From NCBI RefSeq assembly GCF_003014575.1, contig NZ_PYGF01000009.1, positions 124,001 to 188,000 on the forward strand: DNA of 64,000 bases. Direction: 5' to 3'. A program made the position numbers and the translations under genes. Shown here piece by piece: positions 1 to 9,807 of the stretch. Every line of letters starts with the position of its first letter. Position 1 is the stretch's first letter. The notes under the pieces were generated by a model that searched no databases, was not told where the DNA came from, and saw nothing but the letters and a program-made list of their open reading frames with translations. The stretch is from Cecembia rubra (lineage in GTDB: Bacteria; Bacteroidota; Bacteroidia; Cytophagales; Cyclobacteriaceae).

Positions 1-2
1 AC

Positions 3-734
3 AGATACTTTATCGCCTCGGAGGAAGGGAATCTTTATTTGTTGGATAAAAATGGAAATCAACTGGAAGGTTGGAATCCAAAATCTATCAGTGGACCTGT
101 AGCTACTGCTCCTGCACATCATAGAATTGCCGGGGTAGGCGATAGAATGGTGGCTTTATCTTCAAAAGGTCAATTGTATTTCTTCAATAGGAGGGGCGAG
201 CCGGAGCTAGGCTCTCCTATTAGATTGGGGGATGAATTAAGGTCAGATTATATTCTTTTGGAGCGAGGAAGTGCACAGGAAAGCCGACTTGTAACCATTA
301 CCAAGGAAGGTGAAGTTGTACAGGTAAATCTCAAAGGAGAATTGACTTACAGAAATCAACTTTTAAGGCCTGATAGGGAAAGTAAATTTTATCTGATCAA
401 AGACCAAAAGGATGATCGTTATGTTTTTGCTGTACATGAGTACAATAAAGTAACAGTTTTGGACAGCGAATATAAAACAGTATTCAGTGTGGATGTATTT
501 TCCGAAAATCTGGAATTTCAGTATTTCTCTTTCGGGACTGACAAAAATATTTTTGTCATAGTGGACAAGAGCCAGGAATTCATTTACCTGTATAATTTGG
601 ATGGAATTCTTCTTAATACCCTTCCTATCATTGGGGACCACAAAGTAGAGATCAGGTATTCAGGTAGCCAAAACCAGTATTCGATTTATTCGATTTCAGG
701 GAATAAATTTGCTGAATATAAGTTGCCAATTTAA
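3..734 (+). CDS. C-terminal part of a beta-propeller-like protein (5' end outside window)
   Basis: The frame is open from the left edge of the window, so only the last ~244 residues are present and the true start lies upstream. The sequence is a series of short beta-strand-rich repeats with Gly/Asp turns of the type seen in WD40/PQQ-like propellers (for example LYLLDKNGNQ, QLYFFNRRGEP, IYLYNLDGILLNTLP). There are no membrane segments in the visible part. I cannot name the family; an export signal, if any, would be upstream. A good hairpin terminator follows directly, so the gene ends its transcription unit. Confidence 0.6.
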   Translation, partial: RYFIASEEGNLYLLDKNGNQLEGWNPKSISGPVATAPAHHRIAGVGDRMVALSSKGQLYFFNRRGEPELGSPIRLGDELRSDYILLERGSAQESRLVTITKEGEVVQVNLKGELTYRNQLLRPDRESKFYLIKDQKDDRYVFAVHEYNKVTVLDSEYKTVFSVDVFSENLEFQYFSFGTDKNIFVIVDKSQEFIYLYNLDGILLNTLPIIGDHKVEIRYSGSQNQYSIYSISGNKFAEYKLPI

Positions 735-740
735 TATTTG

Positions 741-776
741 GCCTCTCTTATAATCAGGTAGGGGAGGCTTTTTTGT
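741..776 (+). terminator. Rho-independent terminator
   Basis: Stem gcctctc / ggggaggc (one G·T wobble) with a 12-nt loop, followed by a T-rich run, 7 nt after the stop codon of the propeller gene. Confidence 0.75.
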
Positions 777-842
777 TTTTTCTTTTCCAACTTTTTGCGA
801 TGTTATTACTTTTGCGCAGGAAAAGACTGAATATGTAATCCC

Positions 843-2510
843 ATGCAGCAATTCAAGATTAAGATTTTGATTCTTATTTTTACGTTTTTCTATTCATCCA
901 TTTTTGCTCAGGTAGTGTTGGATGACCAATTGGTTCCTATAGAAGAAGAGGATTACCATAACCTGAAGACTCCTTATCATACAACTTTGACCTTCTTTTT
1001 AAATCTAAGAGAGGATAATTATGATCCAAAAGCTGCCGCAATGGCACTGAACTTAGGTCCAGAACGTGAGAAGGAAGGTGAAAAATTAGCTGTAAAACTC
1101 AAACAGATTTTTGATGGGAATGGAGTATTCATAAAGTTTTTGGAAGTCCCCAATGAGCCGGATTTTTTTGATTCGGTTTTCAGCAATCAGGCAAAATTTT
1201 TTTACGATACCAAAAAGCTGCCTCTGGTATACCTTGAAAAAATCAATAATGAATGGAAGTTCAGTGCGTTTACGGTTTCCCAGATTGATGAAATGCATAG
1301 GGTCACCTATCCTTATGGAACTGACCGCTTATTGAACATTTTACCTAAGATGGGCAATGAAGTTTATATAGGATTGCACTTCTGGCAATTGGCGGGTCTC
1401 TTCCTTCTTATTCTCTTGCTTTTTGTAGCGCATAAGCTGATTACTTTTTTATTGGACAAGGTATTTCTCTATTTGGTGGCCAAAATGGGATATGGCTATG
1501 TAGGAGAAAAGTACCTTCTTCCGGTGGCCAGAATTACCAGTATTTACTTGATCGTTGTACTGTCTTCCCTTTTTATCAGGTTATTGCAGTTGCCAGTGGA
1601 GGTGGTTTCTATGGTGATCAAAGTGCTCAATGCTGCCAAGCCATTGGTAATCACAATTGTGTTTTATAAAATTGTGGACATAGTTTCTCTGTATTTTGCG
1701 AAACTGGCTGAGAAGACAGAATCCACGCTTGATGATCAACTTGTGCCTTTGTTGCGCAAAACCTTGAAAGCATTTGTGGTCATCGTAGGGACTTTGTTTG
1801 TTCTCAAAGAGGGGCTTGAAGTAGATATTGTCCCTTTTCTTACAGGACTTTCCATAGGGGGGCTTGCTTTTGCCCTGGCTGCTCAGGATACCATCAAAAA
1901 CTTTTTTGGTTCCATCATGATTTTTATCGATAAGCCATTTCAAGTTGGGGATTGGATTACTTCAGGAGATGTTGACGGAACTGTGGAAGAAGTGGGTTTT
2001 AGATCAACACGGGTGAGGACCTTTAGAAATTCAGTAATGTATATTCCAAATGGTAAAATTGCAGATGCAACTATAGATAACCATGGTTTAAGACAATACA
2101 GAAGGTTTTATACTACTTTGACAATAACTTATGATACTCCCCCTGATTTGATAGAAGCTTTTGTGGAAGGTCTCCGCAAAATCGTTGAGAACCATCCTAA
2201 CACCAGGAAAGATTTGTATAACATATACTTTAACAGCCTTTCTACCTACAGTCAGGACATTATGTTCTATATTTTCTTCCAGGTGCCTACCTTGCAGGAG
2301 GAATTACGCTGTAGGCATGAAATTTTGGTTCAGATAATCAGGTTGGCCAAGGGATTAGGTGTGAGATTTGCCTTTCCGACCCAAACAGTACACATGGAGA
2401 GTTTTCCTGAAAAGAGAACACTTATCCCGGAGTACCCTGATGATGCTGCTTTTTATACTTCTAAGCTTCAGGATTTTTTGGTGAAGGAGATGGGGAAAAA
2501 GGACAATTAA
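843..2510 (+). CDS. MscS-family mechanosensitive channel, large form
   Basis: A 555-residue membrane protein with a signal peptide (residues 1-22, ending FAQ), a ~160-residue periplasmic N-terminal region, about five transmembrane segments (from ~residue 178), and the conserved MscS core at about 330-500. The pore-helix Gly/Ala-rich stretch (LSIGGLAFALAAQD) and the beta-domain signature (DKPFQVGDWI, then VMYIPNGK) are both visible. MscS proteins open under membrane tension to release solutes in osmotic downshock. The extra N-terminal domain makes it about twice the length of E. coli MscS. It is monocistronic and convergent with the plug-like gene, overlapping it by 4 bp at the stops. A TACTTTTG -7-like box lies at 807-814. 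Confidence 0.9.
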   Translation: MQQFKIKILILIFTFFYSSIFAQVVLDDQLVPIEEEDYHNLKTPYHTTLTFFLNLREDNYDPKAAAMALNLGPEREKEGEKLAVKLKQIFDGNGVFIKFLEVPNEPDFFDSVFSNQAKFFYDTKKLPLVYLEKINNEWKFSAFTVSQIDEMHRVTYPYGTDRLLNILPKMGNEVYIGLHFWQLAGLFLLILLLFVAHKLITFLLDKVFLYLVAKMGYGYVGEKYLLPVARITSIYLIVVLSSLFIRLLQLPVEVVSMVIKVLNAAKPLVITIVFYKIVDIVSLYFAKLAEKTESTLDDQLVPLLRKTLKAFVVIVGTLFVLKEGLEVDIVPFLTGLSIGGLAFALAAQDTIKNFFGSIMIFIDKPFQVGDWITSGDVDGTVEEVGFRSTRVRTFRNSVMYIPNGKIADATIDNHGLRQYRRFYTTLTITYDTPPDLIEAFVEGLRKIVENHPNTRKDLYNIYFNSLSTYSQDIMFYIFFQVPTLQEELRCRHEILVQIIRLAKGLGVRFAFPTQTVHMESFPEKRTLIPEYPDDAAFYTSKLQDFLVKEMGKKDN

Positions 2511-4114
2511 TCTGTGATCTCAAAATTGGATTGAAGGAATTGCAGTTCAGACCTCTCATTCAAATAGGATACTTTGATTTCAAATTTCCCTTTGATTTCT
2601 GATGTATAAAATTGGAGTCGAGAAGTAGATTGATTTGTGTTCCAAAGCAGACTGGTTCTGAAATCCGGGTAATTTGCTGTTCCGATTTTCGGGTTGAAGT
2701 GGGGTGTTTCCAGTTTTTTGGTCTTCAACATTGGCCAGTAATTTAAATACAAGGCATTTTTTGGAAGCTCGAATTTGCCAAAGTCATTTTGGAAAGAGGT
2801 AAAACTCAAAACTCCCGAAAACTTGTCCTTATTGAATGAAAATTCTCTGGTAAGAACTTCTAATTTTTCTATATCCTTAGGGTCAAATTTTGCTAAAACA
2901 TCTGAATCAAAGACAGGCATGGCATCAATCAATATCAATGGATTTTCCTGGAACAGATTTCCTAAAGGGGTGTTAAGTAATTTAAAAACGATGTTTCGGT
3001 TTTGTCTTCTGACCAATACTTCGGGAACATATTCCCTAAGGGTAGTTTCAATATTATCAAAGCGGGTGTAATCATTCAAATGGTATGTTCTGTCAGCTAC
3101 TAATCCTGTAACAATAGGCTGTGGTTCGCCTGCATTTACAGGATAAAAGTGTGGTTTAAGTTGGGCAGCCAATAGTAACATTTCCAAGAAAACTCTGTCT
3201 TCTTCCATCAAATTGAGAGTAGGAAAAACAAAATCTTCTTTCAATTTCAAATTCCAAAAAGGTGATTGGGGTGAAAAATTGAGTTGCTTTTCATAGTACA
3301 GTGACTGTGCAATCAAAAAATCAAAATCCATTATTGGACCAAGTTCAAAGAACAAATTGCCTAGTGGATCAGGTTTAGCGGAATGGAGGACGGATTGTTT
3401 TCCATGGGCTGAAAGGAAAAAAGTTTCAGTGGTGTCCACTTCCATGCTTAGGTTTTTTCCATGAATAATATGCCCATAAAGTTCAGGAATTATGTTGGTT
3501 TTTTTTTCCAACGGCTGATAGATTTCCTGCCCGATATGACCGTGAAAATCTTCAGGTAAGAAAGGGTTATGGATGGAAATTGAAATCTGATAAGGGCTTT
3601 TGATTGAGTTTAAAGGAACCTGAATTTCAGATTTGTGCTTCATGCTAATTTCTGCAATCTGAAAATCTCCAGGTTTTTCAAATGGATAAGTATTCTTGCC
3701 GAGAATTGTCCCAGGAGTTTGTGGTCCTTTTTTGGGGTTGATAACTGTGATCAATTGATTGAAAACTCCCCTGTTATTTTCATCATTTAGTGGGCTGATT
3801 CTTGTATAAAACCTCAGTAGATAATGGTCTGATTCGAGATGGGAAGGAATTTCTAAGAGTCCCTCAACTTTTCCTTGATTTAAAGGAAGGATCAATTGCA
3901 GTACCGGTAAACTTTCCCTGTCTATCAGTTCTACGTAAGCTATTTTTGAAGGACTTGGTTGGCCACCGTTGCTTACCTGTAGATAAAACCAGATTTGATC
4001 GTTGATCAGACTGATATTTTTGGAAATATGGGCAAATACTTCATCATTCTCCCAATTTTGGCCAAATGAAGGAATGCTTATCAAAAAAAGAAAAATTAGC
4101 TTTATACTTCTCAT
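2507..4114 (-). CDS. Secreted TonB-plug-like protein without a barrel
   Basis: A 535-residue exported protein (signal peptide ending FGQ). The N-terminal ~150 residues look like a macroglobulin-type beta-sandwich. Near residues 380-470 there is a region matching the TonB-receptor plug: a TLREYVPEV turn, PLILIDAMPVFD, FDPKDIEKLEVL and a closing GVLSFTS strand. No 22-strand barrel follows. The ATG at 4114 was chosen because GGAGG lies 7 nt upstream and it avoids overlapping the previous stop; a GTG/ATG 15 nt earlier is possible. It is the last gene of the operon with the TonB receptor and DUF4249 lipoprotein, so it probably acts with them at the outer membrane. Its substrate is unknown. Confidence 0.7.
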   Translation of the reverse strand: MRSIKLIFLFLISIPSFGQNWENDEVFAHISKNISLINDQIWFYLQVSNGGQPSPSKIAYVELIDRESLPVLQLILPLNQGKVEGLLEIPSHLESDHYLLRFYTRISPLNDENNRGVFNQLITVINPKKGPQTPGTILGKNTYPFEKPGDFQIAEISMKHKSEIQVPLNSIKSPYQISISIHNPFLPEDFHGHIGQEIYQPLEKKTNIIPELYGHIIHGKNLSMEVDTTETFFLSAHGKQSVLHSAKPDPLGNLFFELGPIMDFDFLIAQSLYYEKQLNFSPQSPFWNLKLKEDFVFPTLNLMEEDRVFLEMLLLAAQLKPHFYPVNAGEPQPIVTGLVADRTYHLNDYTRFDNIETTLREYVPEVLVRRQNRNIVFKLLNTPLGNLFQENPLILIDAMPVFDSDVLAKFDPKDIEKLEVLTREFSFNKDKFSGVLSFTSFQNDFGKFELPKNALYLNYWPMLKTKKLETPHFNPKIGTANYPDFRTSLLWNTNQSTSRLQFYTSEIKGKFEIKVSYLNERSELQFLQSNFEITD

Positions 4115-4116
4115 CG

Positions 4117-5274
4117 TCAATCCTCCCAAAATTCAGGTCTGACATTGGATCCTCTTAACGTACAGTCCACACATTGTGTAGGAGCTCCAAAATAGCCTAT
4201 TATTTCCCCATTACTTGCATACAAATCTCTGGCTGGCATTCTATCGCCTTTGCCAAATGCTTCAAACAAAGCTTGCTTGGTTGGAGGAATTGTGTCCTGA
4301 AAGGAGATTCCACAAAATTCGTATTCGGGAATAAAAACAGGCCATGGGAAAACATCCGAGATATCAATGTAAATCCTTTTGGTAGCAGATTTTCCCATAC
4401 TTATATACCCAATGACAGGTTCGGATTCATCGGTTACATTATAGATATTGCCTCTGATAAGAGAAGGTAAAGGGCTGAAAATCCCTCCAATATCATCGGA
4501 GTTTTTCCTTAGAATCTCCCAAAAATCAAATGCCTCTTGACTTATTGCCATTTGCATGACCTCAATACTGTAGCGCTGTGTTAGTTTTTCTGAATTGTTG
4601 GGAATCAGGACCAATTCTCTCTGGAGGATGCGGTTATCTTCAAATCTAGCTGCATTTTGAAGTACAATTTTTGGATTAAGGTTGTTTTTCCAACAGAGAT
4701 CAATCCGCTCATCCGTATCCCTAAACCTTACTTCCCCATCATTATAAATCAAGCGGGAAATGACCCCAGGCCTGAAAATCCAGTATTCCTGGTAGCTCCA
4801 CAAGAAATATTGTGCCTGTTCATCCCCCTTTGTGCTAACGAATATTTCCACTCCATTTTGATCCCTAAGAAAACCCAATTCATCAATTTCAGGAGAAATG
4901 ATGGGTTGTAAATTTTCTGTTTTGTAAACTTTTCCACCAATAAGTTCTATCTGTAACTGATATGTTTCAGAAGGTGAGAAGTTGCCATTTAATGAATAAA
5001 CACCTTCCTCTTTTTCTACAAACTCCCATCGGCCATTATTGCTGTCCAGAAGGGATAATTTTGCTCCACTAATGACTGGGCTGCTTTGGGTACTCCTCAC
5101 AGGAACAGTCTTACTGAGTCTGATTATAGATTCACCTTGAATCTCTATGTAACCTTCTGCCACAAGCACTTCAACGGGAATATCACTCAAATCAGGTTCG
5201 AATGGATCTCTGCATGAAAACATCATCAGAAGGACCAAAATCATGTTTATATGAAAGATTTTTTTCAGCATCAA
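4117..5274 (-). CDS. DUF4249-family outer-membrane lipoprotein
   Basis: A 385-residue lipoprotein: hydrophobic leader then the lipobox ending MMFSC at Cys-21. The start of the mature part (FEPDL, then VLVAEGYIE) and the C-terminal cysteine cluster (EFCGISF, then TQCVDC near the end) are typical of the DUF4249 family, which occurs only in Bacteroidota and nearly always sits beside a TonB-dependent receptor. The role is presumed to be a surface partner of that receptor. Its ATG overlaps the stop of the receptor gene by 4 bp, so translation is probably coupled. Confidence 0.85.
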   Translation of the reverse strand: MMLKKIFHINMILVLLMMFSCRDPFEPDLSDIPVEVLVAEGYIEIQGESIIRLSKTVPVRSTQSSPVISGAKLSLLDSNNGRWEFVEKEEGVYSLNGNFSPSETYQLQIELIGGKVYKTENLQPIISPEIDELGFLRDQNGVEIFVSTKGDEQAQYFLWSYQEYWIFRPGVISRLIYNDGEVRFRDTDERIDLCWKNNLNPKIVLQNAARFEDNRILQRELVLIPNNSEKLTQRYSIEVMQMAISQEAFDFWEILRKNSDDIGGIFSPLPSLIRGNIYNVTDESEPVIGYISMGKSATKRIYIDISDVFPWPVFIPEYEFCGISFQDTIPPTKQALFEAFGKGDRMPARDLYASNGEIIGYFGAPTQCVDCTLRGSNVRPEFWED

Positions 5275-8024
5275 ATTCTAAAGTTATAACTGATAAAGGG
5301 AATTGGTTGGGCAAAGATGGACAATTTGTAACCCTCCAAAATGCCGTTGACAGGGGTGAAGTACACCGAGTATGGATTTCTTCTTCCTAATAAGTTATAA
5401 ACACCTACCGACCATGATGAATGGGCAAGTTTTCTTACTTTATGGTTGCCTTCAATGTTGACAGATAAGTCAATCCTAAAATAATCCGGGATTCTGTAAG
5501 CATTTCTGTCCGAGAAAAACACCCTTTCTGAGCCCCCATATTCAAATTTGGCCACAGGCAAGGTGATAGGCCTTCCGGTACTGTAATTGGCATTGACGGA
5601 AGTACTGAATCTTTTGCTCCATTCATAATTGCCTACAAGCACCGCATTATGAGGCTGGTCAAAATTATTAGGATACCATTCCCCATTATTGATTTTTTCA
5701 GCAGGTTCATCCTTGGCTGTTTTCAATAAGGATCTAGAGTAAGTGTAGCTGATCCAGCCATTCAGTTTACCGGTGTTTTTTCTAAGCAATACTTCTGCCC
5801 CATAAGCTCTTCCTTGTGATCTTACCACTGCCTGCTCTACAGTGTTGTTCAAGATAAGCGTGCTTCCTGAACGGAAATCCAGAAGGTTCCTCAGGTTTCT
5901 ATGGTAAGTTTCAATTGAAAATTCATATTTATCGACTTTCAAATTCCTGTAGTAGCCCAATGAAATTTGATCCCCCCAATGTGGAAGAATGTTGTTATCA
6001 CTTAACTTCCAAATATCTGTTGGGGCTATAGCTGCATTGTTGGTAACCAAATGGATAAACTGCCTACCGGTGTTGTATCCTGCCTTTAAAGATGAAATAT
6101 TATTGAGAATATATCTTCCTGAAATACGGAATTCGGGACCATGGTGGGTTTTTATCACTTCGCCTGCATTGAAAGTTTCCTCCCGAATTAAGGTAGTCCG
6201 AGCCATGGGCAGTCCAGGGGTATAAATTCTACTGGTGTTAGGCCCCAAAAAATTATAAAGTGCATACCTTCCTCCCAGGCTTACAGTGAGTTGTTCGCTG
6301 ATTTCAATATTGTCTCCAATATAAAAAGCAGTCTCTAAGGCCTGTTCCTGATTGACTTCTTCAGGGGCTACAATCGATTCTAATCCCCAAGGCTGGATTT
6401 TTCCAGGGTTTAGTCTATACCGGGTACTCTGGATTCCAAAATTGAATTTATGTCTGAAGTCATAATCGTAATTGAAATGAATTTTGGCAAAATCCTGCCG
6501 GATATTGAAGCCAAAGTCATAAGAATTGCTTGGATTGTCCCTTCCTTCAATTCCGAAAGAATAATTGTCCCTTCCGACCACAAATTCAGCCTCCAGTCTT
6601 TCATTGAAATAATGTGTCCAACCTATATTAAAATTCAGGTTTTCATAGCGGAAAGTAGTGTCTCTGTCAAATCTGAAATTGTCATTGCTGTTGTAAGCGT
6701 TGGCCCGGATGATGTTTTTGTTATCCAGTTTATGGGAGATACTGACATTTAGGTCATAAAAGGAAGCCCTTCCATCTTTGAAATCGGTATTTTCTTCCAA
6801 TAACTGGAGCAGCCAATCGGAATAGGTACTGCGTGCACCTATGGAGAAAGTGGTGTTTTCTCCAATTGGACCATCTACAGCTAATCTTCCTGTAAGCAGA
6901 CCTATGCCTCCTGTGACTTTTATTTTTTCGTTATTGCCGTATTTGGCCTTGACATCCAGTACAGAGGATAGTCTTCCACCATATTGTATAGGAATGCCTG
7001 CTTTGTATAGTTCTACGGATTCCACCACATCCGGATTGAAAGCTGAGAATAAGCCAAATAAATGGGAAGGGTTGTATATGGTGCTATGGTTATAAAGTAT
7101 GAGATTTTGGTCCGCCGCCCCTCCTCTGACATTGAAGCCAACTGAAGCTTCTCCGACTGTCTGAACCCCAGGTAAGGTAAGGATAGAACGGATTACATCT
7201 ACTTCCCCCAAAACCGCAGGGATTTTCTTCATTGATTGGATGTTCAATTTTTGAACACCCATTTCGGGTCGGGAAATATTGGTCATCCGGTCTGAATTAA
7301 CCGTTACCTCTGATAAGGAAATGATATTTTCTTCAATAGCCACATCCAGGATACCGTCCCCCTGAAGGCTGATTTGCCTCTGTTCAATAAATCCACCGAG
7401 ATTTTGAATAAATAAGGTATGTCGGCCTACAGGTAAGAGAATTTGGAAGTAACCCTCCTCGTTGGTTATTGCCCGCCTATATTCTGTTCTTTCGAAAACA
7501 ACAGCTCCAAAAACAGGATTTCCGGTTTCAATTCCTGTAATTTTCCCTTTCAAAGTTGCTTCTTTTTGATTGCCCGGATTTCCAATTACATATAATTTGT
7601 TTCTTGAAAAAGCCCTTTCAATATCTGATTGACGGGTAAGGCTATCTGTTTTCAATAAGGGGTCCGGACTTTCGAAAAAATCTTTTGCAAGTTTAAGATC
7701 CAAAGGTTTGTGTTTGGTGATAAATACCCTTTTTTCCGTATCAATACTGAACTTAAAATCAGTCTGTTCAAAAAGTGCCTCCAAAATTTGTGTCAGGGTG
7801 TTGTCTTTTGCGCTGATATTGACCTGTAAATCTGCTAAATCCTCTTGATTGTAGTAGAACTGATAGCCTGTCATTGAATTCACTTGCTGGGCAAATCTTG
7901 GAAAGGATATTCCTGGAAATAATCCTGAAATTTTCTGCTGCTCTTGGGCATGTAGGGCTGTTTGAAAAAACAAACAGCTAATAAGTGAAAAAATCAAAAT
8001 CAGGATTAGCTTATTTCTTGTCAT
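5271..8024 (-). CDS. TonB-dependent receptor with STN and carboxypeptidase-like N-terminal domains
   Basis: A 917-residue outer-membrane transporter. In order: signal peptide, an STN (secretin/TonB short N-terminal) domain at about 33-115, a carboxypeptidase-regulatory-like beta-sandwich at about 160-235, the plug at about 255-380 (VDVIRSILTLPGV, FNVRGGAADQN, VESVELYKAGIPIQYGGR), then a 22-strand-type barrel ending in a Phe-Arg-Ile C-terminus. STN receptors often take part in signalling to a FecI/FecR pair, but none is in this window. Start: the ATG at 8024 gives a normal signal peptide; the longer frame would add 18 unlikely residues. It overlaps the preceding gene by 14 bp. The ligand cannot be told from sequence. 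Confidence 0.92.
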   Translation of the reverse strand: MTRNKLILILIFSLISCLFFQTALHAQEQQKISGLFPGISFPRFAQQVNSMTGYQFYYNQEDLADLQVNISAKDNTLTQILEALFEQTDFKFSIDTEKRVFITKHKPLDLKLAKDFFESPDPLLKTDSLTRQSDIERAFSRNKLYVIGNPGNQKEATLKGKITGIETGNPVFGAVVFERTEYRRAITNEEGYFQILLPVGRHTLFIQNLGGFIEQRQISLQGDGILDVAIEENIISLSEVTVNSDRMTNISRPEMGVQKLNIQSMKKIPAVLGEVDVIRSILTLPGVQTVGEASVGFNVRGGAADQNLILYNHSTIYNPSHLFGLFSAFNPDVVESVELYKAGIPIQYGGRLSSVLDVKAKYGNNEKIKVTGGIGLLTGRLAVDGPIGENTTFSIGARSTYSDWLLQLLEENTDFKDGRASFYDLNVSISHKLDNKNIIRANAYNSNDNFRFDRDTTFRYENLNFNIGWTHYFNERLEAEFVVGRDNYSFGIEGRDNPSNSYDFGFNIRQDFAKIHFNYDYDFRHKFNFGIQSTRYRLNPGKIQPWGLESIVAPEEVNQEQALETAFYIGDNIEISEQLTVSLGGRYALYNFLGPNTSRIYTPGLPMARTTLIREETFNAGEVIKTHHGPEFRISGRYILNNISSLKAGYNTGRQFIHLVTNNAAIAPTDIWKLSDNNILPHWGDQISLGYYRNLKVDKYEFSIETYHRNLRNLLDFRSGSTLILNNTVEQAVVRSQGRAYGAEVLLRKNTGKLNGWISYTYSRSLLKTAKDEPAEKINNGEWYPNNFDQPHNAVLVGNYEWSKRFSTSVNANYSTGRPITLPVAKFEYGGSERVFFSDRNAYRIPDYFRIDLSVNIEGNHKVRKLAHSSWSVGVYNLLGRRNPYSVYFTPVNGILEGYKLSIFAQPIPFISYNFRI

Positions 8025-8727
8025 ATTGTGCCTGATTGTATAGTGAAACCAAAAATGACAGGTAGCCTCTTCTGTCAATTCTGTAAATCAAGTTTGAATC
8101 CCTAGTTGATTTCCTGACTTCTTTTGGGTCCATGCTTAAAAAGTCAATGGCCTGTTTTCTGCCGGAAATTTTGATTATTTCTCCGTTTTTTTGAAGAAAG
8201 TAATCCTGGGTTTCATAAAATACCTCGCTGTAAATACTGAATTCCCTTTTAGGCTTGGTCTGTTTTCTATGTTTGATCAAAAGCCTTGAGGGGCCTTCTC
8301 CTACATATTCATATATACCACTTCCATGGTGGCTATAAGTTGGATTTTCATCTAAGCGGATAAATGAAACTGGGAAATCCAAATGAAGCGTAAATGCATC
8401 TATTTTATCATGCCTGATCAGTATTTTTTGTTTGTGGATAGGCTGGAAGGTCAATACCTGATCTTTCCAGATATTGTAGAGAATGGGTACTCGTCTATAT
8501 GTAAGTCCATTGATTGTGATATCACTTTGTTCAAAATTTTTTGTGAAAAAATAGGGGTGGCCCTCAAATTCTTTTGGAGGGTCCACAAAATATCCACCAC
8601 TGACTACTTCTTGGTCTAGGGTAATGTTATCTCTGTATTTGACTTCTAGACCTGAGCCACCTTGAGCATAGGCCTCAACCGCAAATGAAAATAGGACTAA
8701 AAAAACCAAAAAGACTGGAGACTTCAT
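8011..8727 (-). CDS. Secreted protein of unknown function, first gene of the TonB-receptor operon
   Basis: A 238-residue protein with a clear signal peptide (cleavage after AYAQ, residue 22). The mature part is beta-rich and soluble, with no cysteine and no membrane segment; near residue 170 it contains a YSEVFYETQDYFL stretch that reads like a conserved core. I do not recognise the family. It heads a four-gene operon with the TonB receptor, so a periplasmic or surface role in the same uptake system is inferred. The promoter must lie in the 156-bp gap shared with the divergent isomerase gene. Confidence 0.75.
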   Translation of the reverse strand: MKSPVFLVFLVLFSFAVEAYAQGGSGLEVKYRDNITLDQEVVSGGYFVDPPKEFEGHPYFFTKNFEQSDITINGLTYRRVPILYNIWKDQVLTFQPIHKQKILIRHDKIDAFTLHLDFPVSFIRLDENPTYSHHGSGIYEYVGEGPSRLLIKHRKQTKPKREFSIYSEVFYETQDYFLQKNGEIIKISGRKQAIDFLSMDPKEVRKSTRDSNLIYRIDRRGYLSFLVSLYNQAQYDKK

Positions 8728-8883
8728 GCAAAGGATAAAATGGAATAAAGTTTAATTTACCAAATTAATTATTTCGAGAGGTATATTGGTTTAATATTTT
8801 TATGAATGGTTGATTGTTGAGGGCTAATTCGTTTAATTTTAAGTCCAAATGAAGTATTAACAACAATCTTAAACCTATATAAC

Positions 8884-9804
8884 ATGATTTCCAGAAGAAA
8901 TGCCATCAAATCCTTGGGATTAGGTGCAGGAGCTTTTTTAACGGCCAATTCATTGCAGGCAAGTCCTTCCGGTTCTGCAAGTCAATTCAGATACTGTTTG
9001 AATACCAGTACCATTATGGGGCAGCAGCCTGGACTGAAAGGTTATCTGGAAATCGCTGCCCGTGCGGGATATGATGGGGTAGAATTATGGATCAGGGATT
9101 TGCAGGATTTTATTAAGGCAGGAAACTCTTTAGTCAGTTTGAAAAAGCTTATTGATGATAGTGGATTGAAATTTGAAAATGCGATAGGTTTTGCCCCTTG
9201 GATGGTAGATGATGATTCAAAGAGAAAGGCAGGATTTGAGCAAATGGAGAAAGAGATGGAGCTATTAGCCGCTTTAGGCTGTAAGCGGGTAGCTGCTCCT
9301 GCTTTTGGCGTCGATGCACCATTGGATCTTTTCAAAGCAGGGGAAAGGTATAAAGCTTTATTGGATCTCGGAAGAAAAACAGGCGTTATGCCCCAGTTGG
9401 AGTTTTGGGGAGCTTTCCCATTTTTCAATCATTTAGGGCAGGTGCTTATGGTTGCTGCAGTGGCAAACGATAAGGATGCGAGGATTTTGCCAGACGTTTA
9501 TCATCTTTTCAGAGGAGGTTCAGGTTACGAGGGACTGAAAATGCTCAATGGAGATTTGATTGAGATTTTTCATATGAATGATTTTGTATCCCATATACCT
9601 AGGGAAGAGCAACAGGATAAAGACAGAGTTTATCCAGGTGATGGATCGGCTCCCATGGGTCAGATTCTATCCGATCTAAAGGCCATGGGAGGCGAAAAAA
9701 TACTTTCTTTGGAGCTTTTCAATCAAGACTATTGGAAGAAAGATGCTTTGTCTGTGGCAAAGACCGGTCTTGAAAAGATGAAGGCTTTAGTTGCGCAAGT
9801 TTAA
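8884..9804 (+). CDS. Tat-exported TIM-barrel sugar isomerase/epimerase family protein
   Basis: A 306-residue protein with a twin-arginine signal (SRRNAIKSLGLGAGAFL) followed by the xylose-isomerase-like/AP-endonuclease-2 TIM barrel. The first strand carries AARAGYDGVELW. Metal-ligand type residues follow in MPQLEFWG, LPDVYHLFRGG, IFHMNDF and LSLELFNQDYW. Family members isomerise or epimerise sugars or inositols in the periplasm after Tat export; the exact substrate is not predictable. Monocistronic, divergent from the TonB-receptor operon. Confidence 0.88.
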   Translation: MISRRNAIKSLGLGAGAFLTANSLQASPSGSASQFRYCLNTSTIMGQQPGLKGYLEIAARAGYDGVELWIRDLQDFIKAGNSLVSLKKLIDDSGLKFENAIGFAPWMVDDDSKRKAGFEQMEKEMELLAALGCKRVAAPAFGVDAPLDLFKAGERYKALLDLGRKTGVMPQLEFWGAFPFFNHLGQVLMVAAVANDKDARILPDVYHLFRGGSGYEGLKMLNGDLIEIFHMNDFVSHIPREEQQDKDRVYPGDGSAPMGQILSDLKAMGGEKILSLELFNQDYWKKDALSVAKTGLEKMKALVAQV

Positions 9805-9807
9805 TGC

